Origin: Sporosarcina sp. 6E9
Lineage (GTDB): Bacteria; Bacillota; Bacilli; Bacillales_A; Planococcaceae
Direction of reading: 5' to 3'
Length of the DNA stretch: 64,000 nt
NCBI RefSeq assembly: GCF_017921835.1
Contig: NZ_JAGEMN010000003.1
Span: 204,078-268,077, forward strand
Shown one piece after another: positions 42,017 to 50,597 of this stretch. Numbering within the stretch: the first letter of the stretch is position 1; each line of letters starts with the position of its first letter. The position numbers and the translations under genes were made by a program. A model generated the notes under the pieces. It was given only the letters and a program-made list of their open reading frames with translations, did no database searches and was not told where the DNA came from.

Positions 42017-42052
42017 GAAGAAAAGCCCGTCTTAGCTGACGAGCTTTTCTTC
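42017..42052 (-). terminator. Terminator after rplL
   Basis: GAAGAAAAGCTCGTC and GACGGGCTTTTCTTC pair around AGCTAA (15 bp with one G-T wobble), followed by GTTATTTTATA. The T run is weak, so read-through into the methyltransferase gene and rpoBC is likely. Confidence 0.75.
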
Positions 42053-42065
42053 ACTATTCATAGAA

Positions 42066-42428
42066 TTACTTAAGTTCTACAGATGCGCCTACTTCTTCAA
42101 GTTTAGCTTTTAGTTCTTCTGCTTCTTCTTTAGCAACGCCTTCTTTAACTGGACCTGGTGCGCCGTCTACAACTGCTTTAGCTTCTTTCAAGCCAAGGCC
42201 TGTAATTTCACGTACTGCTTTGATAACTTGGATTTTCTTGTCTCCAGCAGATGTTAGAATTACGTCGAATTCTGATTGCTCTTCTTCAACAGCTCCGCCA
42301 GCAGCTCCAGCAGCAGCAACAGGTGCAGCAGCAGTTACGCCAAATTCTTCTTCAATTGCTTTTACAAGGTCGTTTAGTTCAAGAACTGTCATTTCTTTAA
42401 CAGCATCTAAGATTTGTTCAATAGTCAT
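42066..42428 (-). CDS. rplL: 50S ribosomal protein L7/L12
   Basis: Multicopy stalk protein that recruits translation factors. N-terminal dimerisation part [20 protein letters not shown], an Ala-rich hinge (about residues 35-50) and the C-terminal domain with [20 protein letters not shown]. 120 residues; TAGGAGGA precedes ATG. Confidence 0.98.
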   Translation of the reverse strand: MTIEQILDAVKEMTVLELNDLVKAIEEEFGVTAAAPVAAAGAAGGAVEEEQSEFDVILTSAGDKKIQVIKAVREITGLGLKEAKAVVDGAPGPVKEGVAKEEAEELKAKLEEVGASVELK

Positions 42429-42509
42429 TAATAGTTCCTCCTAATGGTTTTTTATTGTCAAGCTAACCACATCGGGTCAAGCTCGCATTGTTATGTTCAG
42501 GCAGCTTGA

Positions 42510-43019
42510 TTAAGCTCCTTCTTGGTCTTGCTCTTCTTTTTGATCTGCAACAGCTTTCGTAATTGCAGCGAAGTTGCGCATTGGTGCTTGTAGAACGCTG
42601 AGTAGCATAGAAAGTAGACCTTCGCGTGATGGAAGTTCAGCTAATGCTTTCACTTCTTCTGCAGATGCAAGCGCACCTTCAATCACACCAGCTTTAATTT
42701 CGAGCTCTTGGTTCGTTTTCGCAAAATCGTTAAGGATTTTTGCAGGTGCAACAACGTCTTCATCTGAAAACGCAATCGCGTTCGGTCCTGTCAGGTGTTC
42801 GTTCAACCCTTCAAGTCCTGCTGCTTCAGCCGCACGGCGAGTCATTGAGTTTTTATAAACCTTGAAATCGATTCCTTGATCACGTAGCGTTTTACGAAGT
42901 TCCGTAACCTGACTTACGTTTAGACCGCGGTAGTCAACTACAACAACTGTAGCTGCTGACTTTAGTTTGTCTTCGATTTCAGTAACAACTGCTTTTTTTG
43001 CTTCTAATACTTTGCTCAT
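42510..43019 (-). CDS. rplJ: 50S ribosomal protein L10
   Basis: Stalk base that anchors L7/L12 dimers and autoregulates its operon through the leader m[23 protein letters not shown] and [20 protein letters not shown] are typical. The C-terminal helix ([20 protein letters not shown]) binds L7/L12. 169 residues; AGGAGGTG precedes ATG. Confidence 0.98.
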   Translation of the reverse strand: MSKVLEAKKAVVTEIEDKLKSAATVVVVDYRGLNVSQVTELRKTLRDQGIDFKVYKNSMTRRAAEAAGLEGLNEHLTGPNAIAFSDEDVVAPAKILNDFAKTNQELEIKAGVIEGALASAEEVKALAELPSREGLLSMLLSVLQAPMRNFAAITKAVADQKEEQDQEGA

Positions 43020-43200
43020 CTGGACACCTCCTAAATAAATTTCTTACTCATACCATATAAAAAGCCCTCAGTCTACATAGGCAGACACGAGGGCAGAAAA
43101 AGTCGTCTTCTTTATTTAAGAAAGAGCGTCTTGTCCTCGGCAGGATTTTTAAGCGGCAAGCCGCTCCTACTGTCTACGGTACAAATAATTATATTATTAA
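43020..43200 (-). promoter_or_regulatory. L10 leader of rplJL
   Basis: A structured 5' leader with the recognisable L10-leader segments ACCGTAGACAGTAGGAGC and TCCTGCCGAGG on either side of a hairpin (AGCGGC/GCCGCT). A terminator-like stem (GCCCTC...GAGGGC then TTTTT, 43058-43094) follows near the gene. L10 or the L10-L12 complex binds such leaders to repress its own synthesis. Confidence 0.88.
43058..43096 (-). terminator. Attenuator in the rplJL leader
   Basis: Minus-strand GCCCTCGTGTCT pairs with AGACTGAGGGC, followed by TTTTT, about 40 bp before the rplJ start. Confidence 0.85.
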
Positions 43201-43211
43201 CAACGTCGATT

Positions 43212-43240
43212 ATCTTATCATGGGATAATCACTCTGTCAA
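43212..43240 (-). promoter_or_regulatory. Sigma-A promoter of rplJL
   Basis: Consensus TTGACA (43235-43240) and TAAGAT (43212-43217), spacer 17 bp, four bp past the rplA stop region. Confidence 0.9.
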
Positions 43241-43243
43241 CAT

Positions 43244-43945
43244 TTATTTTTGAACTTTAACACTTGTTGTATCAATTTTTACAGCAGGACCCATTGTAGT
43301 CGTTACGTTAACAGACTTCATGTAAGTTCCTTTTGAAGCTGCAGGTTTTGCTTTTTCAATCGTGTCAAATACTGTTAAGAAGTTTTCAACTAGTTTTTCA
43401 TTGTCGAATGATACTTTTCCGATTGGCGCGTGGATAATTCCAGCTTTGTCCGCACGGTATTCAACTTTACCAGCTTTAATTTCTTCAACCGCTTTTGCAA
43501 CGTCGAATGTAACAGTTCCTGTTCTTGGGTTTGGCATAAGCCCTTTTGGTCCAAGTACGCGACCAATTTTACCAACTTCACCCATCATGTCAGGTGTCGC
43601 AACGATAACATCGAAATCGAACCATCCTTGTTGGATTTTGTTGATGTACTCTGCATCGCCAGCATAATCTGCGCCAGCAGCTTCTGCTTCTTTAAGTTTT
43701 TCGCCTTTTGCAAATACAAGTACTTTTTGAGTTTTACCAGTACCGTTCGGCAGTACAACTGCTCCACGAACTTGCTCATCATTCTTCTTTACGTTGATTC
43801 CTAGACGGAATGCAACTTCAACTGTTGCGTCAAAGTTTGCTGTGCTCGTTTTTTTCGCAAGATCAATTGCTTCTTGTACGTCATAAAACTGAGTGCTGTC
43901 GACAAGCTTCATTGCTTCAGTGAATTTTTTACCTCTTTTTGCCAT
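43244..43945 (-). CDS. rplA: 50S ribosomal protein L1
   Basis: L1 stalk protein for E-site tRNA release; represses its operon by mRNA binding. [40 protein letters not shown] and the C-terminal [20 protein letters not shown] are typical. 233 residues; AAGGAGGA precedes ATG. Confidence 0.98.
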   Translation of the reverse strand: MAKRGKKFTEAMKLVDSTQFYDVQEAIDLAKKTSTANFDATVEVAFRLGINVKKNDEQVRGAVVLPNGTGKTQKVLVFAKGEKLKEAEAAGADYAGDAEYINKIQQGWFDFDVIVATPDMMGEVGKIGRVLGPKGLMPNPRTGTVTFDVAKAVEEIKAGKVEYRADKAGIIHAPIGKVSFDNEKLVENFLTVFDTIEKAKPAASKGTYMKSVNVTTTMGPAVKIDTTSVKVQK

Positions 43946-43998
43946 TTGAAATTTCCTCCTTGTTGTGGTGTTAACGGATTGAACCTCCCACGAATAAA

Positions 43999-44028
43999 GG
44001 TTGCGAGTTCCGAGGAACTAACGCAACC
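43999..44028 (-). other. Hairpin in the rplK-rplA intercistronic region
   Basis: GGTTGCG...CGCAACC plus inner AGTTCC/GGAACT form a long stem between rplK and rplA, close to the rplA ribosome-binding site. It may be the L1 regulatory target; there is no T run of terminator quality. Confidence 0.5.
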
Positions 44029-44051
44029 TCTTACTACATTGCAACTCTATA

Positions 44052-44477
44052 TCAGTCTTCGATAGTGATTCCCATACTGCGTGCAGTACCTTCAACCATC
44101 GCCATTGCCGCTTCAACTGATGCAGCGTTCAAATCTGGCATCTTTTGTTCTGCAATTTCGCGCACTTTGTCGCGTTTTACAGTTGCTACCTTCGTTTTAT
44201 TCGGTTCGCCTGAACCTTTTTGAAGATTAGCTGCAACCTTTAGCAATACTGCCGCAGGTGGAGTTTTTGTAATGAATGTAAATGAACGGTCTTCAAATAC
44301 AGTGATTTCTACAGGAATAATTAGACCTGCTTGATCTGCTGTACGTGCGTTGAACTCTTTACAGAATCCCATAATGTTCACACCTGCTTGACCTAGCGCG
44401 GGTCCAACTGGTGGAGCCGGGTTCGCTTTCGCTGCAGGAATTTGTAGTTTAACAATCGTAGAAACTTTTTTAGCCAC
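44052..44477 (-). CDS. rplK: 50S ribosomal protein L11
   Basis: GTPase-centre protein needed for RelA activation and the thiostrepton site. [20 protein letters not shown] and [20 protein letters not shown] are diagnostic. 141 residues from GTG 44477, with AAGGAGGT upstream; the longer frame from 44528 covers the leader and is rejected. Confidence 0.98.
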   Translation of the reverse strand: MAKKVSTIVKLQIPAAKANPAPPVGPALGQAGVNIMGFCKEFNARTADQAGLIIPVEITVFEDRSFTFITKTPPAAVLLKVAANLQKGSGEPNKTKVATVKRDKVREIAEQKMPDLNAASVEAAMAMVEGTARSMGITIED

Positions 44478-44538
44478 GTAATATACCTCCTTAAGTCCGT
44501 GATGTGGTAATCGGGTTGCCCCTCCCACTCAATATGTG

Positions 44539-44556
44539 TCTGCCGACTTGCGTCGG
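44539..44556 (-). other. Small tetraloop hairpin in the rplK leader
   Basis: CCGAC, loop GCAA (a GNRA tetraloop), GTCGG on the minus strand within the rplK leader. Function unknown; possibly part of ribosomal-protein autoregulation. Confidence 0.4.
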
Positions 44557-44606
44557 TAGAATAATTAAATGTAATCAAACTGTCCCTTGACGGCCTGACC
44601 TTTGAA

Positions 44607-44635
44607 ATGATACCACTTTTTTGCGTCTAGTGCAA
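44607..44635 (-). promoter_or_regulatory. Sigma-A promoter of rplK-rplA
   Basis: TTGCAC (44630-44635) and TATCAT (44607-44612), spacer 17 bp, located just past the nusG stop. Confidence 0.8.
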
Positions 44636-44647
44636 GTGGCACATCAA

Positions 44648-45181
44648 TTATATTTTTTTAACTTGTACGAAATCCAATTCCATCTTCGTTTCGCGACCGA
44701 ACATATCTACCGCGACTTTAACTTTCCGCTTATCTTGATCGATTTCCTCAATTTTCCCTTGGAAATCAGCAAACGGACCTTCAAGCACTTGAACAAGTTC
44801 ACCAAGTGAAATATCCATTTCAGCGATACCGTCTTTGACGCCCATTTGTTTCAAGATAAATTCGACTTCTTCCTCAAGTAGCGGCGTCGGTTTTGCACCA
44901 CCACCTGATGAACCGATAAAACCTGTAACGCCAGGCGTGTTTCGTACAACATACCAAGAATCATCTGTCATGATAATTTCCACTAGAACATATCCAGGGA
45001 AAGTTTTCTTCATAACTGTACGTTTCTTACCGTCTTTAAAATCCGTCTCTTCTTCTTCCGGGACGATCACTCGGAAAATCTTATCTTGCATACCCATCGT
45101 TTCAACACGAGCTTCCAGGTTAGCCTTTACTTTGTTCTCATAACCAGAATACGTATGAACGACATACCAATTCTTTTCCAT
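44648..45181 (-). CDS. nusG: Transcription termination/antitermination protein NusG
   Basis: Binds RNA polymerase and links it to ribosomal S10. The NGN domain begins MEKNWYVVHTYSGYENKVKA, and the C-terminal KOW domain has EGPFADFQGKIEEIDQDKRK. 177 residues from ATG 45181, as in Bacillus. ATG 45187 is an alternative. The only strong Shine-Dalgarno sequence (AAGGAGGGA) lies about 28 bases upstream of the chosen start, which is unusual. Confidence 0.96.
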   Translation of the reverse strand: MEKNWYVVHTYSGYENKVKANLEARVETMGMQDKIFRVIVPEEEETDFKDGKKRTVMKKTFPGYVLVEIIMTDDSWYVVRNTPGVTGFIGSSGGGAKPTPLLEEEVEFILKQMGVKDGIAEMDISLGELVQVLEGPFADFQGKIEEIDQDKRKVKVAVDMFGRETKMELDFVQVKKI

Positions 45182-45230
45182 TTCCATATCTTTTAGGACT
45201 ACTCGTCCGTCCCTCCTTTTTCCATACAAA

Positions 45231-45263
45231 ATAAAAAAACCCGTTATATTCGCAGACGGGCTA
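45231..45263 (-). terminator. Hairpin with T run between secE and nusG
   Basis: Minus-strand AGCCCGT and ACGGGT with an 11-base loop, followed by seven T. It sits only about 50 bp before nusG and probably works as an attenuator, since no promoter was seen between it and nusG. Confidence 0.75.
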
Positions 45264-45314
45264 TTTTTAAGGAATTATTTATTCTACTTTATTATAACGT
45301 ATAAATCCACACTA

Positions 45315-45500
45315 TTAAAAGTTAATGTACCATTCCATCAAATTTGAAATCCCCAAATCCGTTAGTGCGAAATAGACCGCCATAAATACGACCGTTACTA
45401 GAACTACAATCGTGTACTTAGTTAGCTGTTCTCTCTTTGGCCAACTTACTTTTCTCATTTCTGAGACTACGTCTTTAAGAAACCCGGTAATCTTCCCCAT
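45315..45500 (-). CDS. secE: Protein translocase subunit SecE
   Basis: Single-helix clamp of the SecY channel in Gram-positive form. A basic amphipathic stretch LKDVVSEMRKVSWPKREQL precedes one membrane helix (YTIVVLVTVVFMAVYFALTD). About 61 residues from ATG 45500, with GGAGGGG upstream; the 14-codon extension is rejected. Follows rpmG. Confidence 0.95.
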   Translation of the reverse strand: MGKITGFLKDVVSEMRKVSWPKREQLTKYTIVVLVTVVFMAVYFALTDLGISNLMEWYINF

Positions 45501-45552
45501 TTGTATCGTGCCCCTCCGAATACAGATATATTGCTTCCCCATTAGGTAGCTA

Positions 45553-45702
45553 TTATGCAGTCTGTCTATGCACAGTATGTGAATTACAGTGTTTACAAAA
45601 CTTCTTTAATGTCAAACGCTCCGACGGATTGTTATTGCGTGCGGGAACCGAATAATTGCGCGATCCACATACATCGCAGCTCAACATAATCTTTTTAGCC
45701 AT
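45553..45702 (-). CDS. rpmG: 50S ribosomal protein L33 (zinc-binding type)
   Basis: A 49-residue protein: [49 protein letters not shown]. Two Cys-x2-Cys pairs form the zinc ribbon. ATG at 45702 is preceded by GAGGGTGATA. It opens the rpmG-secE-nusG unit. Confidence 0.93.
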   Translation of the reverse strand: MAKKIMLSCDVCGSRNYSVPARNNNPSERLTLKKFCKHCNSHTVHRQTA

Positions 45703-45733
45703 ATTATCACCCTCGGACCTTTAGTCTTGATAA

Positions 45734-45762
45734 AGAGTATCACCTTGCCCGAACTCTGTCAA
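45734..45762 (-). promoter_or_regulatory. Sigma-A promoter of rpmG-secE-nusG
   Basis: TTGACA (45757-45762) and TACTCT (45734-45739), spacer 17 bp, immediately downstream of sigH. Confidence 0.75.
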
Positions 45763-45781
45763 TAACTCTCGTAATATCCCT

Positions 45782-46429
45782 TTATCTTACAGCGTCAAAT
45801 TGCATGTATCGTTCGAGTTTTCGTTTTATTCGTTGTAAAGCGTTGTCAACTGACTTTACTTGCCGATTTAACTCGAAAGATATTTCTTGATAAGATTGCC
45901 CCTCCAAGTAGAGGACCAACACTTCTTTCTCCAATGAACTAAGCACTTTGTTCATTTCTTTTTCCATGTGACTATAATCTTCCCGATGGATGATTAAGTC
46001 TTCAGGATCATCATGGACCGAACCCGATAACATGTCGAGTAGCGTACGGTCGGAGTCTTCCGAGTAAACTGGCTTGTCCAACGAAATTGATGAGTTGAGC
46101 GGAATGTGTTTTTGGCGAGTCGCAGTTTTAATCGCGGTAATGATTTGCCTTGTTATGCATAGCTCAGCGAACCCCTTAAACGAACTTAACCGATCCGGCC
46201 TGAAATCGCGTATCGCTTTATACAACCCAATCATGCCTTCTTGAATAATATCTTCACGATCTCCGCCCGTTAAAAAGTAGGAACGCCCTTTCAATGTGAC
46301 AAATGAACGATACTTAGTAATCAAATAGTCAAGCGCATCCGTATTGCCAGTATGAATAATTAGAATAATATCCTCGTCGGACAGCGCTGTTAAGTCTAAA
46401 AAACTACCATTGTTGTATGTTTTTTCCAC
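45782..46429 (-). CDS. sigH: RNA polymerase sigma-H factor (stationary phase, sporulation)
   Basis: Directs early-sporulation and competence genes in Bacillus. Region 2 is DALDYLITKYRSFVTLKGRS and DREDIIQEGMIGLYKAIRDF, and CITRQIITAIKTATRQKHIP is nearly identical to Bacillus SigH. Region 4 is VLYLEGQSYQEISFELNRQV. The GTG at 46429 is preferred (GGAGTGAT upstream), giving about 215 residues; the GTG at 46441 is inside that box. It has its own promoter. Confidence 0.95.
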   Translation of the reverse strand: MEKTYNNGSFLDLTALSDEDIILIIHTGNTDALDYLITKYRSFVTLKGRSYFLTGGDREDIIQEGMIGLYKAIRDFRPDRLSSFKGFAELCITRQIITAIKTATRQKHIPLNSSISLDKPVYSEDSDRTLLDMLSGSVHDDPEDLIIHREDYSHMEKEMNKVLSSLEKEVLVLYLEGQSYQEISFELNRQVKSVDNALQRIKRKLERYMQFDAVR

Positions 46430-46466
46430 TATAAGAATCACTCCGGTTCATCATAGCTATAAACCT

Positions 46467-46496
46467 AGTATACCTTATGGAAAATTTTTACGTCAA
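46467..46496 (-). promoter_or_regulatory. Promoter of sigH
   Basis: TTGACG (46491-46496) and TATACT (46467-46472), spacer 18 bp, overlapping the rae1 stop codon region. No AbrB site could be judged by eye. Confidence 0.7.
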
Positions 46497-46500
46497 CTGT

Positions 46501-47019
46501 TTATTTCATTCCGCGGCGCCACTTTTCAAATATTTCCTTAATTTCGTCAGTTAAATCAATCTTCGACACGGGTCGTTGCTCTTCAAAGTTTTTTACACTT
46601 TTTGATATTAAGCTCGTAATCTCCTTCATTTCAACTTCAAGTTCACGTGCCGATTTGCGCAGTGCACCTTGCGCAAAAATTATCCATTGCTCGGTTAAAT
46701 CGGAGGTGGCGACATGAATTTGGACACGACGGCCACCAAGTTCCGACACAAGTTTTTCAATTCGCTCATCAGCTGTTTCGTTCTCTCTGGTGAATAAAAC
46801 CTCGACATCATGTGTTCGTTTCTTTTTCTCGATTCCAGGCACCATGTACGCATCGAAAACAACAATGACACGCCATCCCATGTATGCCTTGTATTCAGCC
46901 ATTCGTTCAATAAGCAAATCCCGTGCATCTGCCAACTGGTGTTTCTTCAGTTTTTGCAGTTCCCCCCATGCACCGATAATATTATAGCCGTCGACAAGAA
47001 GAACATTTTTCTTTTCCAT
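46501..47019 (-). CDS. rae1: NYN-domain ribosome-associated endoribonuclease Rae1 (YacP)
   Basis: An A-site mRNA endonuclease family in Firmicutes. NVLLVDGYNIIGAWGELQKL carries the first catalytic Asp, VIVVFDAYMVPG the second acidic strand, and VHVATSD-type QIHVATSDLTEQWIIFAQGA the third. 172 residues. Located between rlmB and sigH, as in Bacillus. The ribosome-binding site is weak, with a five-bp gap from rlmB, so translation may be coupled. Confidence 0.92.
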   Translation of the reverse strand: MEKKNVLLVDGYNIIGAWGELQKLKKHQLADARDLLIERMAEYKAYMGWRVIVVFDAYMVPGIEKKKRTHDVEVLFTRENETADERIEKLVSELGGRRVQIHVATSDLTEQWIIFAQGALRKSARELEVEMKEITSLISKSVKNFEEQRPVSKIDLTDEIKEIFEKWRRGMK

Positions 47020-47024
47020 TTTTA

Positions 47025-47774
47025 CTATTCGACAGGCTGACGCTTTCGCAACACTTCATACATGAGGAGAGAAGCTGCAACAGAAGCATTTAACGAAGTA
47101 ACATGTCCACGCATTGGAAGATTGTATAGGAAATCGCACTTTTCTTTTAGAATTCGCGACATGCCTTTTCCTTCACTCCCGATAATTACAGCAAGCGGAA
47201 GAGTCGCATCCATTTTTCTGTAATCGGCAGAACCTTTTGCATCTGTTCCCGCGATCCAGACACCGCGCTTTTTCAATTCATCGACAGTTTGCGACAAGTT
47301 ATTCACACGTACGACAGGGACATGTTCGATGGCACCTGTTGATGCCTTTGCCACAACTGCTGTTAAACCAACAGAACGCCTTCTCGGGATAATGACGCCA
47401 TGAACGCCTGAGGCATCGGCCGTACGTAATATAGAGCCTAAATTATGCGGATCCTCCAGCTCATCTAAAATTAAAAACAATGGATCCTCTCCGCGATTAG
47501 CCGCAACCTCAAAAAGATCGTCAAGTTCCGCGTAACGATACGCTGCAACAGAAGCAATAATTCCTTGGTGATTCACATCCAGCATGCTATCTAGTTTTTG
47601 TTTGGGCACTGATTGGACAATTACCTTCGCCTCTCTTGCAAGCGATAAAATTTCACCAATGCTTTTTTTATTTAAACCTTCAGCAATCCAGATTTTATTT
47701 AATTCCCTACCTGAACGAAGCGCTTCGACAATCGGATTTTTTCCGCCGAGCATTTCAGTTTCAATTTCAGTCAT
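47025..47774 (-). CDS. rlmB: 23S rRNA (guanosine-2'-O)-methyltransferase RlmB (TrmH family)
   Basis: SPOUT enzyme that methylates 23S rRNA ribose. An N-terminal L30e-like substrate-binding domain (EMLGGKNPIVEALRSGRELN) precedes the knotted catalytic domain: LDELEDPHNLGSILRTADAS, IIGSEGKGMSRIL, LPMRGHVTSLNASVAASLLM. 249 residues. AAGGAGGG precedes ATG, which overlaps the mrnC stop (4 bp). Confidence 0.95.
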   Translation of the reverse strand: MTEIETEMLGGKNPIVEALRSGRELNKIWIAEGLNKKSIGEILSLAREAKVIVQSVPKQKLDSMLDVNHQGIIASVAAYRYAELDDLFEVAANRGEDPLFLILDELEDPHNLGSILRTADASGVHGVIIPRRRSVGLTAVVAKASTGAIEHVPVVRVNNLSQTVDELKKRGVWIAGTDAKGSADYRKMDATLPLAVIIGSEGKGMSRILKEKCDFLYNLPMRGHVTSLNASVAASLLMYEVLRKRQPVE

Positions 47775-48193
47775 AACGTTTCACCCTCCTTGACAGTTTC
47801 AATGATTCGAATTGATTCAACAATAAATTCTTCGGTTCTTTCGGTTCTTCCGAGCAAATATAAGAAGCCCAGAACAGCTTCGAAGCCCGAGCTATTTTTA
47901 TACGTGCCAACATCTGTATTCTTTGGTATCGAGCCTGACTTCGCATTGCGACCGCGTCTCATAACGGCCGCTTCCTCTTCAGTCAAGTAGTCCGATGCTA
48001 ACATCTCTTGCAAAACAGCCGCCTGTGATTTTGCCGAAACATATTTCGTCGCTTCACGGTGCAATACATTCGGCTTAACGCGGCCGGAGCGCAACAAATG
48101 CTCCCGTACCGCTTGCTCGTAAACCGCATCGCCCATATACGCCAACGCAAGGGCATTCAATTGCAATACATCCCTATCTCTTAATACGTACAT
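47771..48193 (-). CDS. mrnC: Mini-ribonuclease 3
   Basis: A RNase III-like nuclease lacking the double-strand RNA-binding domain; matures 23S rRNA in Bacillus. QLNALALAYMGDAVYEQAVR holds the catalytic acid cluster, and GRNAKSGSIPKNTDVGTYKN with SSGFEAVLGFLYL the second. 140 residues. ATG 48193 has AGAAGAGG upstream; six bp after cysS, overlapped by rlmB. Confidence 0.93.
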   Translation of the reverse strand: MYVLRDRDVLQLNALALAYMGDAVYEQAVREHLLRSGRVKPNVLHREATKYVSAKSQAAVLQEMLASDYLTEEEAAVMRRGRNAKSGSIPKNTDVGTYKNSSGFEAVLGFLYLLGRTERTEEFIVESIRIIETVKEGETL

Positions 48194-48198
48194 ACGAA

Positions 48199-49599
48199 TT
48201 AGCCTCTTCTCCAGCGCGTTCCTTGCGCAGTATCTTCTAGAAGAATCCCTTTTGCAACGAGTTCATCACGAATTTCATCTGAACGTTCGAAATTCCGGTT
48301 CCGACGTGCTTCAAGTCGTTCCTCGATTAACTTTTCAATATCTGCGTCCAACAAGTCCTCGGCGTCATCGAAAGGTAAGCCAAGCACATTCATCAGCGAC
48401 TCAAATGTTTCTTTAAAGTACGTCAGGACGCTAGACTCTGTATTTCTTTCCAGTAAATAAACGTTTGCAAGTCGAACAAGTTCAAAAATCTCCGCAATGC
48501 CGTTCGCCGTGTTGAAGTCATCATCCATCGCTACTGTAAATCGGTTTTTGCATTCGTCGATTTTGTTCATCCAAATATCTTTTTGGTCACCAAGATCCGC
48601 AGAATTTTCAAGTCGGTGCTTCACATTATTGTAAGCTGTCGTAATTCTCTCCAAACCATTCGCCGCATTTGCAACAAGCTCCTCGGAGAAATTGATTGGA
48701 TGTCTATAATGAACCGATAGCATGAAAAAGCGGAGCACTTTCGGATCGACTTGTTTTCGAATTTCGTTAACCATGACAAAGTTATTCAACGACTTCGACA
48801 TTTTTTCATTATCGATATTGATATACCCATTATGCATCCAATACTTCGCGAAAGGTTTTCCTGTCATCGCTTCGGATTGCGCAATTTCGTTCTCGTGGTG
48901 CGGGAACGCCAAGTCTTGACCGCCACCGTGAATATCAATCGTATCGCCAAGATGTACGCGTGCCATTGCTGAACATTCAATATGCCAACCTGGACGCCCT
49001 TCACCCCATGGACTCTTCCATGAAACTTCATTCTCTTTTGCTGCTTTCCACAAGACAAAGTCCAACGGATCATCTTTCTTTTCACCTTGTTCAATGCGTG
49101 CACCGATAACTAATTCATCCGTTGATTGTTTGGACAGCTTCCCGTACCCTTCGAATTTTTTCGTCCGGTAATAAACATCTCCGTGAGATTCATAAGCGTA
49201 CCCTTTATCAATCAGCACTTGGATAAATTCAATAATGTCATCGATATGGTTCGTCACGCGCGGATGAATATCAGCCTCGCTGCATCCAAGTGCGGAAACA
49301 TCTTCAAAATAGGCGTTGATGAAACGCTCCGTTAACTCGCTAGTGTCTTCACCGAGTTCGTTTGCCGCCGCGATAATTTTGTCATCGACATCAGTAAAGT
49401 TGGACACAAACTTCACATCGTATCCACGGTATTCCAGGTATTTGCGAACCGTGTCGAATACGATGACTGGACGGGCGTTTCCGATATGAATGTAGTTATA
49501 GACGGTCGGACCGCACACATACATCGAAACCTTCCCTTCAACTTGCGGGACGAAAGGTTCTTTTTTCCTTGTTAATGTATTATAAATTTGGATTGTCAT
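48199..49599 (-). CDS. cysS: Cysteine--tRNA ligase
   Basis: Class I aminoacyl-tRNA synthetase charging tRNA-Cys. The first zinc-ligand Cys lies in [20 protein letters not shown] together with the HIGH-type motif. Further zinc ligands lie in WHIECSAMA and [20 protein letters not shown] is the KMSKS loop. 466 residues. It starts inside cysE (20-bp overlap) with GGAAGGGG upstream; both are under the T-box. Confidence 0.97.
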   Translation of the reverse strand: MTIQIYNTLTRKKEPFVPQVEGKVSMYVCGPTVYNYIHIGNARPVIVFDTVRKYLEYRGYDVKFVSNFTDVDDKIIAAANELGEDTSELTERFINAYFEDVSALGCSEADIHPRVTNHIDDIIEFIQVLIDKGYAYESHGDVYYRTKKFEGYGKLSKQSTDELVIGARIEQGEKKDDPLDFVLWKAAKENEVSWKSPWGEGRPGWHIECSAMARVHLGDTIDIHGGGQDLAFPHHENEIAQSEAMTGKPFAKYWMHNGYINIDNEKMSKSLNNFVMVNEIRKQVDPKVLRFFMLSVHYRHPINFSEELVANAANGLERITTAYNNVKHRLENSADLGDQKDIWMNKIDECKNRFTVAMDDDFNTANGIAEIFELVRLANVYLLERNTESSVLTYFKETFESLMNVLGLPFDDAEDLLDADIEKLIEERLEARRNRNFERSDEIRDELVAKGILLEDTAQGTRWRRG

Positions 49600-50257
49600 T
49601 ACAAATCCCCTTCCTGTTCATGGATTCTTCGAGTTTCTCGAGACGTTCTTGCAGTTGTGAAATTTCCTGTTCAAGTAAATTGCATTTATCAGCCACTGGG
49701 TCCGGCATGTCTTGGTGATCAAGTTTCCGATTCACCTTGACCCCGTTCGTCACGACAACTTGCCCCGGAATTCCAACCACTGTTGAATTGGCCGGGACGT
49801 TTTTCAAAACAACGGAACCCGCCCCCACTTTGCTATTCTCTCCAATTGTTATCGACCCGAGTACTTTTGCGCCTGTCGCAACAAGAACATTATCTTCAAG
49901 CGTTGGATGCCTTTTCCCTTTTTCTTTCCCCGTTCCGCCTAGCGTAACACCTTGATATATGGTGACATCATTGCCGATTTCACAAGTTTCCCCAATAACG
50001 ATTCCCATGCCGTGATCGATAAATAATCTTCGTCCGATTGTTGCGCCTGGATGAATTTCGATTCCCGTGAAAAAGCGACTGATTTGTGAAACTGCACGCG
50101 CTAAAAAGAGTAAATTCATGTTATATAAAGCATGTGCAATTCGATGAGACCATATTGCATGCAAGCCGGAATACGTTAGCATTACTTCGAATACGCTACG
50201 TGCGGCTGGGTCCTGGTCAAAAATGCATCGTATATCTTCTTTCATCTTCCTAAACAC
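49580..50257 (-). CDS. cysE: Serine O-acetyltransferase
   Basis: Makes O-acetylserine, the first step of cysteine synthesis. An N-terminal helical domain ([20 protein letters not shown]) precedes a left-handed beta helix with hexapeptide repeats: [20 protein letters not shown] and [20 protein letters not shown]. Catalytic His and Asp regions are intact. I take GTG 50257, with GGGGGAGAG upstream, giving about 225 residues and aligning with Bacillus CysE; ATG 50284 lies in the leader terminator. Confidence 0.95.
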   Translation of the reverse strand: MFRKMKEDIRCIFDQDPAARSVFEVMLTYSGLHAIWSHRIAHALYNMNLLFLARAVSQISRFFTGIEIHPGATIGRRLFIDHGMGIVIGETCEIGNDVTIYQGVTLGGTGKEKGKRHPTLEDNVLVATGAKVLGSITIGENSKVGAGSVVLKNVPANSTVVGIPGQVVVTNGVKVNRKLDHQDMPDPVADKCNLLEQEISQLQERLEKLEESMNRKGICNDNPNL

Positions 50258-50284
50258 CGGCTCTCCCCCTAGTTTTATTTTCAT

Positions 50285-50520
50285 GAAAATAAAAATACGC
50301 CCCTGTCAAAAATGACAGAGACGCATTGAATGCGTGGTTCCACTCCGCTTGAAAGACTCGCGCCTTCCCGCTTAACACCTGGTAACGTTGGCGAAACGTC
50401 CGGCTTACTATAGCTTCAGCACGGCTCTCAAAGGGGCATTTCCACATCGTAATGACTCGGATCACTTCCAGCCGATGATGATCCTCTCTGAAGAGATTAC
50501 CTATGTGTACTTATCCTTAT
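50285..50520 (-). ncRNA. Cysteine T-box leader
   Basis: A T-box riboswitch upstream of cysE-cysS. The T-box sequence AGTGGAACCACGC is present, with TGGAACC at 50336-50342. The downstream terminator GCGTCTCTGTC / GACAGGGGCG-T run lies at 50285-50324. The likely specifier codon is TGC (Cys) at 50436-50438 within GAAATGCCCC, followed by the usual TGAGAG element. Uncharged tRNA-Cys would pair with it and allow read-through into cysE and cysS. Confidence 0.9.
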
Positions 50521-50567
50521 CGACGATTTAATTACTAGGTTAATTAAACATTTATTAATTAACTATA

Positions 50568-50595
50568 ATCTTACACGCAAAGATTGGAAAGTCAA
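50568..50595 (-). promoter_or_regulatory. Promoter of the cysE-cysS T-box transcript
   Basis: TTGACT (50590-50595) and TAAGAT (50568-50573), spacer 16 bp, just past the end of gltX. No terminator is obvious between gltX and this promoter. Confidence 0.7.
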
Positions 50596-50597
50596 AA

